64,000 nt of DNA from an uncultured Rhodanobacteraceae bacterium (lineage in GTDB: Bacteria > Pseudomonadota > Gammaproteobacteria > Xanthomonadales > SZUA-5). The notes under the pieces were generated by a model. It searched no databases and was not told the origin of the DNA. It worked only from the letters and a program-made list of their open reading frames with translations. Shown one piece after another: positions 46,374-55,411 of this stretch. The DNA is taken from positions 1 through 64,000 of the forward strand of contig CALEZI010000176.1 of assembly GCA_937928755.1 (NCBI GenBank). The letters run 5' to 3'. The position numbers and the translations under genes are program-made. The stretch's first letter is position 1. Each line of letters starts with the position of its first letter.

Positions 46374-47218
46374 TGAACCTGCGTCGTCGACTCGCCCTTC
46401 ATGGCTTCGAGTCCAACGACGACTACGAGTTCGCGCTGCGCCTGCTGTTCGAGGCGCAGCTGGTGGGGGTTCGTTGTCTCAACGTGGCCGGCGAGTCCGG
46501 TCGTCGCAAGACCGCCCTGGCACAGGCACTGGCTGCCGCACTCGAATACGAGCATGTGCTTTACCACGACTTCTCGCGCAAGGATGCGCTGACGCCGACG
46601 CTGATCGTGGACCCTGAATCCGGCGAGGCGCAAGCCACAGAGCTGCCAGCGAGCGCCTTCGATCGGGTCATCACCGAGGCCTGCGCCTACTCGGAAGGCG
46701 CGCGCGTGATACTCATCCTCGACCAGATCCAGGCCAGCGACTTTCGCGATCAGATTGCCCTCTACCAGTTCGCGCAGACGCGGGAGTGGTCTGGCGGCAT
46801 CGGCACAGTGATCGCCAACCCGGCCACACTGCTGCTGGTACTGATCTCTGAAGAACCGCTCTATCACTCGCTGCAGAAGATCAGCTTTCGCGTGTGGGCC
46901 GACGCCAGCGGAGGTTCGCTCGACTTCGATCCCAGGGATTACGGGCTCGACTTGGACGCCCAGCCGCTGTTCGTCGCCCTCGGCGAGCTGTTCCGACAGA
47001 TCGGACAGGCACCGACGCCAAGCGAATTCCACAACATACTCGCCGACCTGCTGCAGCGCGTGCGCAGCGTCGACCAGTTGCGTACCAGCTTGTTTGGATG
47101 GATCGAAAACCTCGACCGCGACAGGCTCCACGCAAGCATTCTGAAGCCAACCTGCGAGCAGGTGATTGCCCATCTGGACCGCCTGATTGGCGTCGAACAG
47201 GTGGACCTTGAGATCTGA
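46373..47218 (+). CDS. Putative AAA-like NTPase
   Basis: 281 residues. NVAGESGRRKTALAQALAAAL fits a relaxed Walker A (GxxGxxKT), and ARVILILDQIQ fits a Walker B followed by a possible sensor region LLLVLISEEPLYHSL. The rest (DRVITEACAYSEG, FRVWADASGG, LFVALGELFRQIGQAPTPSE) is not recognised. A cytosolic ATPase, perhaps of the MoxR/AAA or STAND type with degenerate features. It is translationally coupled to the aminotransferase and followed by a membrane-protein gene. Confidence 0.6.
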   Translation: MNLRRRLALHGFESNDDYEFALRLLFEAQLVGVRCLNVAGESGRRKTALAQALAAALEYEHVLYHDFSRKDALTPTLIVDPESGEAQATELPASAFDRVITEACAYSEGARVILILDQIQASDFRDQIALYQFAQTREWSGGIGTVIANPATLLLVLISEEPLYHSLQKISFRVWADASGGSLDFDPRDYGLDLDAQPLFVALGELFRQIGQAPTPSEFHNILADLLQRVRSVDQLRTSLFGWIENLDRDRLHASILKPTCEQVIAHLDRLIGVEQVDLEI

Positions 47219-47318
47219 ATCCCGCGGCATTGGCTTGGCAGCACTGCAGTTTGATACAAGCGAAGTGCCCTCGCGTAATGACCTCCTGGACTCGCGCCTC
47301 ATCCGCGGAGAGCAACGC

Positions 47319-47969
47319 TTGAGTCGTCTCGCAGACAGTCTGTCCATCCTCATCGCACATGCCGCGCGACTGGGATTCCTGGTGTTTTCCCGGGTAACCC
47401 TGTGCGTGCTCGGCGGCCTGGCGCTGAACGCGCTGCTGCTTTATTTGCAGGCACCGGAAGTGCTGTCGTCCTGGCAATCCGGACATTGGGGTTCGATGGC
47501 GATGTCGGCGCTTTTGATCCCGACCGTGGTCGCGTCGATGCTTGCCTACGTCGTGCTCGGTTATCGCCTGGGATTGATGGCGGCCATAGAGCATGCGTGG
47601 CAGACACTGGGCAGCCCGTTGCTGGACGCGGTTGCGGAACGCGCGGCGGGATTGATGCTGACAGCCGGCGGGCCAGTCAGGTCGCGGATGAGCCAACTGG
47701 CGACGTCGGTCGACGAACTGACGCAGCGCCTGCCGCGCCAGCGCTGGATCGTACGCAAGGTGGTCGGACTGTTGCTGGCACGGCTGCCGTTTGCGGCTCT
47801 GCTTTCCCGGCCGGAACTGGCCCAGAGGGTGCAATCGCTGACCGACGAAAAGGCCATCGTCGGCCTCCTGCGCAAGGAACTCGAGCGCATCGAACTGCCC
47901 AACATTGGCTGGATGCCGCTGGCCGCCGTGGTTGTCGTCAATACGCTTGCGGTGCTGTTGCTCGGGTAA
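47319..47969 (+). CDS. Membrane protein of unknown function
   Basis: 216 residues from TTG 47319, preceded by GGAGAG; the open frame reaches back to 47187 inside the NTPase gene, so the true start is uncertain. Three predicted transmembrane segments: LGFLVFSRVTLCVLGGLALN, MAMSALLIPTVVASMLAYVVLG and C-terminal WMPLAAVVVVNTLAVLLL. The central 120 residues are soluble and helical (DELTQRLPRQRWIVRKVVG). Not recognised. Its position suggests it anchors the NTPase/aminotransferase pair at the membrane. Confidence 0.55.
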   Translation: MSRLADSLSILIAHAARLGFLVFSRVTLCVLGGLALNALLLYLQAPEVLSSWQSGHWGSMAMSALLIPTVVASMLAYVVLGYRLGLMAAIEHAWQTLGSPLLDAVAERAAGLMLTAGGPVRSRMSQLATSVDELTQRLPRQRWIVRKVVGLLLARLPFAALLSRPELAQRVQSLTDEKAIVGLLRKELERIELPNIGWMPLAAVVVVNTLAVLLLG

Positions 47970-48027
47970 ATGCGAACCCTGTCGAAGGCCCCAGTCGGTG
48001 AATCGCTGCTCGATACACCGGCCCCTA

Positions 48028-48160
48028 AGGACCCTCTGAACAAGTCCCGCGACTCGTCATTGCGAGCGCAGCGAAGCAATCCAGGCATTTGATTTTCAGA
48101 GCATTTCTGGATTGCCGCGTCGCTTCGCTCCTCGCAATGACGACTTGTTCAGAGGTTCCT
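48028..48160. repeat. MITE-like element, CATTGCGA family, copy 2
   Basis: About 133 bp with long terminal inverted repeats: AGGACCCTCTGAACAAGTC on the left and its near-complement on the right (18 of 19). Inner arms CGTCATTGCGAGCG and CGCTCCTCGCAATGACG follow, with ATCCAG/CTGGAT inside. There is no ORF. The remaining 200 bases to the next gene show nothing recognisable. Confidence 0.85.
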
Positions 48161-48362
48161 AACGCAGATCATGTTGCCCGCAGGGCTACCTGACACGGCA
48201 GGTCACCGTCATCTGGCAGCCTGTCGGGCTTTCCTCGCGAATGCGCCGGAAGCCCTTTTGGCGTCCGCAGCAGACGCGTTCGGATGAATCCGAACCCACG
48301 TCTGCGGCCACCTTGACCCCAAGCTTGGCAACGCACTCTGAGACCTGAAGGGAGCCAACCCG

Positions 48363-49988
48363 TCAGACTTGCTCGGGCACCATCTCGATCGCCCCGCACG
48401 GGCATTCGGATACGCACACGCCGCAGCCTTTGCAGTAGTCGTAATTGAACTGGAAACGCTTGCCCGGTCCGAGTTTGATCACTGCGTTGTCGGGGCATAC
48501 GCCGTAGCAGTTGTCACACTCGAAGCAGTTGCCGCAACTCATGCAGCGACGCGCTTCGAACAGGGCGTTGTCTTCGGTCAATCCGCCCTGCACCTCGTCG
48601 AAACTGCTGGTGCGTCGGGCGATGTCGAGTTGCGGTCGTACCGTCTTCGGCGCATCGCTGTAGTACCAGGTATTGAGGCGATCGAGGGTGGCCGGCGCGT
48701 GCTTCGGTGCAGCATCCAGGACGGCGCCGCGCAGCCATGCATCGATGTTGCGTGCCGCCTTCTTGCCGTGACCCACGGCCACCGTGACGTTGCGTTCGGC
48801 CGGCACCATGTCGCCACCCGCGAACAACCCCGGATGGCTGGTCATCATGTGCGCATCGACTTCGACGACGCCGTCCCTCATCTTCAGGTCGGCGATGCCG
48901 TCGAGCAGCGACAGGTCGACGTCCTGACCCAGCGCCAGGATCAACGAATCGGCTTCCAGCGTTTCGAATTCGCCGGTGGGCTGCGGATTGCCCTTGGCAT
49001 CGAGCGTCATCTTCTCGATGGTCAGCACGCCGCTGTCTTCGCTCTTGATGGTCGACAGCCACTTGACCATCACGCCTTCCTCCAGCGCCTCCTCGACCTC
49101 GAAGTCGTGTGCCGGCATTTTCTCGCGGGTGCGCCGGTAGACGATCATGGCCTCGGTTGCGCCCAGCCGTTTGGCGGTGCGCGCGACGTCGATGGCGGTA
49201 TTGCCGCCGCCATAAACAACGACACGACGACCCAGCATCGGTTGCTCTTCGCCCTCCATCGAGCGCAGCACGGCGACGGCATCGAGGATGCGCGAGCTGT
49301 CCTTGGCCGGAATGTAGGCACGCTTGGCGATATGCGCGCCCACCGCCAGGAAGACGGCGTCGAAGCCGCCCTCGCGCATGGTCTGCGCCACATCGGCGAC
49401 CTTGGTATTGAGCTGCACCGTCACGCCGAGGTCGAGGATGCGCTGCATCTCCGCTTCCAGCACTTCGCGCGGCAACCGGTACTTGGGAATGCCAAAGCGC
49501 ATCATGCCGCCCATGAACGGGCCGGCCTCGATGACAGTGACCGTGTGCCCCAGCCGTCGCAGGTGGTACGCGGCCGACATGCCCGAAGGCCCGGCGCCCA
49601 CGACCAGCACCTTCTTGCCGGTTTCTGTGGCCGGCGCGGCAAACTTCCAGCCCTTCTTCAACGCCTCGTCGCCGAGAAATCGCTCCACCGAGTTGATGCC
49701 GACCGCCTCGTCGACCTGGGCGCGGTTGCACTTGCTTTCGCAGGTGTGGTAGCAGACGCGCCCCATGATCGCCGGGAACGGATTGTCGCGCGTCAGATGA
49801 CGCCAGGCGGCTTCGTAGTCGCCGCTCTCGGCGTGGAACAACCAGCCCTGTATATCCTCGCCGGCCGGGCATTGCGCATTGCATGGCGGCAAACGGTCGA
49901 CATACACCGGGCGTTCGGTGCGCCAGGTGCCGGTCTTGTTGGCCAGCGAGGAGCCAGGGTCCAGGGTAATCGCGAAAGGCTTTTGCAT
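48363..49988 (-). CDS. FAD/NAD(P)-binding iron-sulfur subunit of a 2-oxoacid oxidoreductase (GltD-like with fused ferredoxin domain)
   Basis: 541 residues from ATG 49988. N-terminal GltD-type Fe-S region (PPCNAQCPAGEDIQGWL, VCYHTCESKCNR), FAD site VLVVGAGPSGMSAAYHL at about 125, NAD(P) site VVVYGGGNTAIDVARTAKR, FAD C-terminal TSHPGLFAGGD. The last 60 residues hold a two-cluster ferredoxin-like domain (RCMSCGNCFECDNCYGVCP, CKGCGVCVSECPCGAI). It probably passes electrons from the oxidoreductase ferredoxin site to NAD(P)+ or the reverse. It is the last gene of the gamma-alpha-beta operon and starts two bases after beta. Confidence 0.88.
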   Translation of the reverse strand: MQKPFAITLDPGSSLANKTGTWRTERPVYVDRLPPCNAQCPAGEDIQGWLFHAESGDYEAAWRHLTRDNPFPAIMGRVCYHTCESKCNRAQVDEAVGINSVERFLGDEALKKGWKFAAPATETGKKVLVVGAGPSGMSAAYHLRRLGHTVTVIEAGPFMGGMMRFGIPKYRLPREVLEAEMQRILDLGVTVQLNTKVADVAQTMREGGFDAVFLAVGAHIAKRAYIPAKDSSRILDAVAVLRSMEGEEQPMLGRRVVVYGGGNTAIDVARTAKRLGATEAMIVYRRTREKMPAHDFEVEEALEEGVMVKWLSTIKSEDSGVLTIEKMTLDAKGNPQPTGEFETLEADSLILALGQDVDLSLLDGIADLKMRDGVVEVDAHMMTSHPGLFAGGDMVPAERNVTVAVGHGKKAARNIDAWLRGAVLDAAPKHAPATLDRLNTWYYSDAPKTVRPQLDIARRTSSFDEVQGGLTEDNALFEARRCMSCGNCFECDNCYGVCPDNAVIKLGPGKRFQFNYDYCKGCGVCVSECPCGAIEMVPEQV

Positions 49989-49990
49989 GG

Positions 49991-51025
49991 TCACGCGGCC
50001 ACCTCGTCGAGCAAGCCGTAACGGCGAATATTGCGGTCGGCCTCGGCCTGGATCTGCGCCAGCATCTCGACATGGCCATGGGCACCGAACAGGTGGGCGA
50101 AGCGTTTCTGCGGTTTCAGGTATTCCTCCACCGGCACGCGATGGCGGATCCTGGTGACGTGGGTCACTTCGCCGCGCTCGGCTTCGAACACCGGGAAGAT
50201 GCCGGTCTCGCGCGCCAGGCGCGCCAGCTTGATGGTGTCGCAACTGGCTGCGCCCCAGCCGAGCGGACACGGCACCAGGATGTGCAGGTAGCGCGCGCCG
50301 TGCATGCTCATGGCTTTTTCCACCTTGGCTTCCAGATCGCGCAGGTCGGCCACGGTGGCCGTGGCCACATAGGGGATCTCGTGCGCAATGGCGATGCGCG
50401 GCAGGTCCTTGCCCTGCCCCGCCTCGGCGCCCGGATGCGGGCCGACCGCCAACGTGGTGTTGGTGCGCGCGGCGAACGGCGTCGCCGAACTGCGCTGCAC
50501 GCCGGTGTTCATGTACGCCTCGTTGTCGTAACAGATGTAGAGCACGTCATCGTTGCGCTCGAACATGCCGGACAGGCAACCGAAGCCGATGTCGGTGGTG
50601 CCGCCATCGCCGCCCTGCGCGATGACGCGCACTGCACTCTGCGCCAGACCCGCTTTGCGCGCCTTGACCCGCAGCGCTGCAGCGATGCCGGTGCCCACCG
50701 CAGCGGCATTGCCGAACAGCGAATGCAGCCACGGCAACTGCCAGGAGGTTTCCGGATACGGCGTGGAAAACACTTCCAGGCAGCCGGTGGCATTGGCGGC
50801 GATCAGCTGCCCGTTGGTGGCGCGCATCGCGGCGTCAATCGCATAGCGTGCGCCGAGCGCTTCGCCACAGCCCTGGCAGGCGCGGTGACCGGAGGTCAGC
50901 GAATTGTTGCGTTCGGTCGACGCCTGCACGCTGCGTTGCTCGCTGTCGAGCAGTCGGTTGCCGACGGTGAAGGTACCGGTCTGGTAGAACTTGATCGGCG
51001 CCGCGGATGATGTGTGGCTGCTCAT
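49991..51025 (-). CDS. 2-oxoacid:ferredoxin oxidoreductase, beta subunit (TPP-binding)
   Basis: 344 residues. Carries the thiamine diphosphate of the enzyme that oxidatively decarboxylates 2-oxoacids to acyl-CoA. Signatures: HRACQGCGEALGARYA, NATGCLEVFSTPYPETSW, GGDGGTTDIGFGCLSGMFE and YDNEAYMNTGVQRSSATPFA. The last is characteristic of PorB (pyruvate or related) rather than KorB enzymes. The conserved Cys residues suggest a [4Fe-4S] cluster. It is one base after the alpha gene. The substrate could be pyruvate, an aromatic oxoacid or phenylglyoxylate. Confidence 0.88.
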   Translation of the reverse strand: MSSHTSSAAPIKFYQTGTFTVGNRLLDSEQRSVQASTERNNSLTSGHRACQGCGEALGARYAIDAAMRATNGQLIAANATGCLEVFSTPYPETSWQLPWLHSLFGNAAAVGTGIAAALRVKARKAGLAQSAVRVIAQGGDGGTTDIGFGCLSGMFERNDDVLYICYDNEAYMNTGVQRSSATPFAARTNTTLAVGPHPGAEAGQGKDLPRIAIAHEIPYVATATVADLRDLEAKVEKAMSMHGARYLHILVPCPLGWGAASCDTIKLARLARETGIFPVFEAERGEVTHVTRIRHRVPVEEYLKPQKRFAHLFGAHGHVEMLAQIQAEADRNIRRYGLLDEVAA

Positions 51026-51026
51026 G

Positions 51027-52280
51027 TCAGATCACCTTCGCTGCTATCGGGCCGACATCGCGCAACAGGCTTTCGGCGATGGGGCCACTTCGGCGCATCT
51101 GCGCCTCGCGTGCCAGTTGGCGATTGACGATGCGCCAATCCAGATCCATGAAGGTCAGCGGCTGCAGAGTGCCGGCGATGGCTTCATTCAATGTGCGCTG
51201 CAGCGAGGACTTGGTGATGGCGCGGCCGCCAAGGCCGGCGACCACGGTGTAACCGTGCAACTGCAACCCGGACAGCGCCAGTCGTACATCGGTCGAGACC
51301 ACGCCCCCGAGGCCAACGCAGAAGCTCTTCTCCAGCACCACCACGTTCTTCGCACCTTGCAGGGCGGCGCGCACGGCGGCCAACGGGAACGGCCGGAACG
51401 ACTGGATTCCGAGCACGCCGATGTTGATCCCGGCGGCGCGCATGTCGTCGATGGTGTCCTTCAGCGTACCGATCACCGAGCCCAGCGCGACAACGATGGT
51501 TTCGGCATCTTCGATCCGGTAGCCGCGGACCAGGCCACCGGACTGGCGGCCGAAGCGCTCGGCGAATTCCTGCGCGATGCGCGGGATCACATCCAGCGCG
51601 GTCAGCTGCTTGGCATGCGCCAGATAGCGTACCTCGGTGAACGCCTCCGGCCCGACCATTGCGCCAATCGACACCGGCTCGGCGGGATCGAGCACCTGAC
51701 GCGGTTCATACGGCGGCAGAAAGGCATCAACGTCGGCCTGCGCGGGCATGTCGACGCGCTCGTAGGCGTGGGTGAGGATGAATCCATCCATGCAGACCAT
51801 CACCGGCATCGACAGTTCTTCGGCCAGCTTGAAGGCCTGGATGTGCAGGTCGAGAGCCTCCTGGTTGCTCTCGGCGAACAACTGGATCCAGCCGCAATCG
51901 CGCTGGCTCATCGAATCGCTGTGGTCGTTCCAGATGTTGATCGGCGCGCCGATGGCCCGATTGGCGATCGTCATCACGATCGGCAGGCCGAGACCCGACG
52001 CGTTGTAGACGGCCTCGGCCATGAACAGCAGGCCCTGGCTGGCCGTCGCCGTGTAGGTGCGCGCGCCGGTTGCCGACGAGCCGATGGCCACGCTCATTGC
52101 GGCGAATTCGCTCTCGACATTGATGAACTCGCAATCGGTCAAGACCTCGCTCTTGACCATCTCGCCGAGGCCTTCGACGATGTGCGTCTGCGGCGAAATC
52201 GGATAGGCGCAGATCACTTCCGGCCGGCACAGCGCCACCGCTTCGGCGACCGCGCGCGAGCCCTCCATTTGCCTAAGCAT
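51027..52280 (-). CDS. 2-oxoacid:ferredoxin oxidoreductase, alpha subunit
   Basis: 417 residues from ATG 52280 (MLRQMEGSRAVAEAVAL). Pyrimidine-binding subunit: CAYPISPQTHIVEGLGEMV, ESEFAAMSVAIGSSATGART, TASQGLLFMAEAVYNASGLG and MVCMDGFILTHAYERVDMP are all PorA-type. The C-terminal domain has GSVIGTLKDTIDDMRAAG, as in family members. It overlaps the gamma stop by eight bases and is followed after one base by beta, so stoichiometric synthesis is likely. Confidence 0.92.
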   Translation of the reverse strand: MLRQMEGSRAVAEAVALCRPEVICAYPISPQTHIVEGLGEMVKSEVLTDCEFINVESEFAAMSVAIGSSATGARTYTATASQGLLFMAEAVYNASGLGLPIVMTIANRAIGAPINIWNDHSDSMSQRDCGWIQLFAESNQEALDLHIQAFKLAEELSMPVMVCMDGFILTHAYERVDMPAQADVDAFLPPYEPRQVLDPAEPVSIGAMVGPEAFTEVRYLAHAKQLTALDVIPRIAQEFAERFGRQSGGLVRGYRIEDAETIVVALGSVIGTLKDTIDDMRAAGINIGVLGIQSFRPFPLAAVRAALQGAKNVVVLEKSFCVGLGGVVSTDVRLALSGLQLHGYTVVAGLGGRAITKSSLQRTLNEAIAGTLQPLTFMDLDWRIVNRQLAREAQMRRSGPIAESLLRDVGPIAAKVI

Positions 52281-52854
52281 GCGACAGCTCCTCCATTTCG
52301 CGCTGGATGAATGCAAAAGCCTCGGCGGCGGCAGCGACGTTGCTTTCGGCCACCTTGCCGGAGAATTTGGTACGAATGGCGTGATCCACGGCCTCCAGCA
52401 TGATCAATCCCGACAGCGCCGCAAAACCGCCGAGCAGCACCGCATTGGGCAGTGGCCTGCCGATGTGCTTGAGCGCAATCTCGGTCGCCGGCACCGTGAC
52501 CAGACGCTCGTGGCGAAAGCGTTTCTCGATCTCGGCGAGGCCCAGATCATGAAAGCTGCGCTTGCTGTTGATCAGCACATAACCATCCGGCCGCAGACCC
52601 TGAAACACGTCCACCTGATGCAGCAGCGTCGGGTCCTGCACGATCAAGACATCCGGCGCCAGGATCGGTTCGCGCAGTCGGATCTCGTGGTTATCGATAC
52701 GACAGTAGGCGATCACCGGAGCGCCGGTGCGTTCGGAGCCGAAGCTCGGGAAGGCCTGGGCGTGGCGCCCCTGTTCGAAGGCTGCGATCGACAACATTTC
52801 AGCCGCGGTGACCACCCCCTGACCGCCGCGGCCATGAATCCGGATCTGCAGCAT
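52273..52854 (-). CDS. 2-oxoacid:ferredoxin oxidoreductase, gamma subunit
   Basis: 193 residues from ATG 52854. MLQIRIHGRGGQGVVTAAEM is the hallmark of the gamma domain (CoA-binding catalytic region), followed by AFPSFGSERTGAPVIAY and PNAVLLGGFAALSGL. It is the first gene of the operon gamma-alpha-beta-FAD subunit. No separate delta ferredoxin gene exists; the ferredoxin part is fused to the FAD protein. Promoter not identified. Confidence 0.92.
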   Translation of the reverse strand: MLQIRIHGRGGQGVVTAAEMLSIAAFEQGRHAQAFPSFGSERTGAPVIAYCRIDNHEIRLREPILAPDVLIVQDPTLLHQVDVFQGLRPDGYVLINSKRSFHDLGLAEIEKRFRHERLVTVPATEIALKHIGRPLPNAVLLGGFAALSGLIMLEAVDHAIRTKFSGKVAESNVAAAAEAFAFIQREMEELSHA

Positions 52855-53033
52855 CAGCCGTTCTCCCGTTAGTGCCTGTGAACACCATTGTGCGGGTTCC
52901 ACAACTCAAGGCGTTGATCCAGAGCAAGGCGGCATCCGGCATGAATGCCATCGCTACGGAGTGCGCACATTCGGGGTATCAATCCGGCGGCGCTTTGGCA
53001 CAATAGGCGCCCTTTTCAAGGCACGAACACTGA

Positions 53034-54476
53034 ATGCGACCACGTTGGTTGTTGCTCATCGCGGCTCTGATCGTGGCGCAGATTGCGCACGCCGAGTCTC
53101 CCGCCGACAGCACGCGCACCTGGCGTGCGGTCCTGTTCGATGGTCGCAAGGTCGGTTGGTCACTCACCGAACGCGCCGAAGCACCCGACGGCAGTGTCCG
53201 TACCGCCGAGGTCATGGACTTGCAGATCCAGCGCGAGGGCGTCTCGATCTCGATGTACTCCCTCGAAGAAACGACCGAGAGCGCAACCGGGGAACCGCTT
53301 GGGTTTCGCGCCGAAATCCGCACCGCCGGACAGGAGCTCAAATACAGCGCCAGACTGAGTGCCGCGCGTACCTTCGAAGTCACACTCGCCGGGGCTGGCG
53401 CCACGCGCCAGCAGACGCTGGTCATACCCGACCATGCTCTGTTCTTCGAGGGCCAGCGCCGCGCGTTGAAAGCCGGAATCGGTGGCCCGGCCAGGATCAT
53501 CGCGATCGATGCCTTCGTTCCCAGCCAATTGTCGGTGATTTCGCTGGAGACCAGCTTCAAACGCCTGCGCCGCGTCGAATTGTTCAAGGACGAGGCCGAA
53601 CTCACGGAAGTCGAACAGTTGGTGCGCTATCCGGATGGCCCGATGCGCGTGCAAGCCTTCGTCGACGAGGACTTCGATGCGCAACGCATCCGCATGGACC
53701 TGGCTGGCATGCAGGTGGAACTGCTGGCCTGCGACGAGCAGTGCGCGCGCGCCCCGAATCAGCCGCTGGATTTTCTCGACCGCCTGGTCATCGACGCCCC
53801 GCGCCCGCTGAGCGCGGCCGAGTTGTCGCAACCCCTGCGCATGCAGGTGCGAATAACCGGCACCGACATCGCACCGACGACCACCGGACACCAGAGTGTC
53901 ACTGCGGGTCGGCCCGGACATTTCGAATTGCGCATCGATCCGTCGCAGGCACGGCCCGACGGCGAGATCCTCGACCTCTATCGCGAGCCTTCGGCGTGGG
54001 TGCAGTCGGACAGCGTGCTGCTCAAGGATCTGGCCAAACGCGCGACCAAGGGCGCGGGCGACGATCTCGCGCGGATGCAGAAGGCTGAATCGTTCGTGCG
54101 CAAGTACATTTTCGGCAAGAACCTGTCAGTGGGTTATGCCTCCGCGCTGGAAGTTGCGACCACGCGGCAAGGCGACTGCACCGAACATGCGCTGCTGTTG
54201 ACCGCGATCGCGCGCGCATCCGGTATTCCGGCACGCGTCGCCACCGGTCTCGCCTATGTGCCGCGCTTCGGCGATCGCGAGCATGTTTTCGTGCCGCACG
54301 CCTGGACCGAAGCCTATGTGAATGGTCGTTGGCGCGGGTTCGATGCAGCTCTGGACGGCTTCGATTCGGGGCATGTCGCGCTGGCCATCGGCGATGGGGA
54401 TCCAGTGCGCTACTTTGCCGGCGTTGCCTTGCTCGGCCGTCTGCAGATCGAGAGCATCGCCCGGGACCCGCGCTGA
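53034..54476 (+). CDS. Exported transglutaminase-like protein
   Basis: 480 residues with a signal peptide (WLLLIAALIVAQIAHA). The C-terminal 150 residues contain the transglutaminase/protease-like fold with Cys in TTRQGDCTEHALLLTAIARA, His in VPHAWTEAYVNGRW and Asp in GFDAALDGFDSGH. The N-terminal part is beta-rich and of unknown type. Such proteins are often periplasmic and may cross-link or cleave peptides. The stop overlaps the next gene (TGATG). It heads a three-gene operon. Confidence 0.82.
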   Translation: MRPRWLLLIAALIVAQIAHAESPADSTRTWRAVLFDGRKVGWSLTERAEAPDGSVRTAEVMDLQIQREGVSISMYSLEETTESATGEPLGFRAEIRTAGQELKYSARLSAARTFEVTLAGAGATRQQTLVIPDHALFFEGQRRALKAGIGGPARIIAIDAFVPSQLSVISLETSFKRLRRVELFKDEAELTEVEQLVRYPDGPMRVQAFVDEDFDAQRIRMDLAGMQVELLACDEQCARAPNQPLDFLDRLVIDAPRPLSAAELSQPLRMQVRITGTDIAPTTTGHQSVTAGRPGHFELRIDPSQARPDGEILDLYREPSAWVQSDSVLLKDLAKRATKGAGDDLARMQKAESFVRKYIFGKNLSVGYASALEVATTRQGDCTEHALLLTAIARASGIPARVATGLAYVPRFGDREHVFVPHAWTEAYVNGRWRGFDAALDGFDSGHVALAIGDGDPVRYFAGVALLGRLQIESIARDPR

Positions 54477-55411
54477 TGCGATTTTTGCTGGTCCTCATCG
54501 CTGTCGCATGCCTCGCCGGGAGCACCCTTGCGGCAGCGCCGCGCCCGGTCTCGCGACCGGCGATCGCAGGCATCGTCACTGATCCAGCGCTGGGCGAACT
54601 CAGCGGTCTGGCGCGCTCGCAAGTCTTGCGCGATCGATACTGGGCGATCAACGACGGCGGTTTTGGCAACTACCTGTTGCTGGTGGATGGTCGCGGTCGG
54701 GTACTGCGCAAGCTCGCGGTCGCCGGCGCCGCCAACGTCGACTGGGAAGACCTGGCCAGTTTTCGCTGGCGCAACGAGAACTGGTTGCTGATTGCCGATA
54801 CCGGCGACAACTCCGGCATCCGCGAGCATGTGTCGCTGTGGATGTTGCGCGAACCGGCGTCCGCATCTGGCGCTGCCGACAAGGCCGGACCCGCGCGCGA
54901 ACTGCGCCTGCGTTATCCGGATGAACCGCACGATGTCGAAGCCATCACGGTCGACCCGAACGCCGGCGAGATCTATCTGCTGACCAAGCGCACGGTACCT
55001 GCGGTCCTGTATCGCGTGCCGCTGTCGGCGTTCGACGACCGTGGCATCGTGGTTGCCGAGCGCGTGGCCGCTCTGGACCTGATTCCGCAGCCCACCGAAC
55101 GCGAGATCGTCCGTGACGGGTCGCTGAGTCGATATCGATCGCAAGTCACGGCGCTGGAACTGGACTGCAATCGGCGCGGTTTGCTGGTGCTCACTTACGA
55201 CGCGATCTATCGCTATCTGCGCGAGCCTGGTCAGACGTGGGAACAAGCACTGGCGGGACAGTCGCCGGCGCGCTCGCCGCTCAGCCTGTTGCCCCAGGCT
55301 GAAGCCATGACGCTCGATCGCGACTGCAAGAACCTGTTCGTCGGCAGCGAAAAGGCGCCGGTCCCGCTGCTCAGATTCCGCTACCGGCCGGTGACCGGGA
55401 ACGGCCCATGA
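54476..55411 (+). CDS. Exported beta-propeller-like protein
   Basis: 311 residues with signal peptide (FLLVLIAVACLAGSTLAA). The body contains repeated strands typical of SdiA-regulated/phytase-like propellers: ELSGLARSQVLRDRYWAIND, NVDWEDLASFRWRNENWLLI, ADTGDNSGIREHVSLW, PHDVEAITVDPNAGEIYLLT and EAMTLDRDCKNLFVGSE. The Asp-rich ADTGDN turn may bind calcium. No activity assigned. It overlaps both neighbours by 1-4 bases. Confidence 0.72.
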   Translation: MRFLLVLIAVACLAGSTLAAAPRPVSRPAIAGIVTDPALGELSGLARSQVLRDRYWAINDGGFGNYLLLVDGRGRVLRKLAVAGAANVDWEDLASFRWRNENWLLIADTGDNSGIREHVSLWMLREPASASGAADKAGPARELRLRYPDEPHDVEAITVDPNAGEIYLLTKRTVPAVLYRVPLSAFDDRGIVVAERVAALDLIPQPTEREIVRDGSLSRYRSQVTALELDCNRRGLLVLTYDAIYRYLREPGQTWEQALAGQSPARSPLSLLPQAEAMTLDRDCKNLFVGSEKAPVPLLRFRYRPVTGNGP

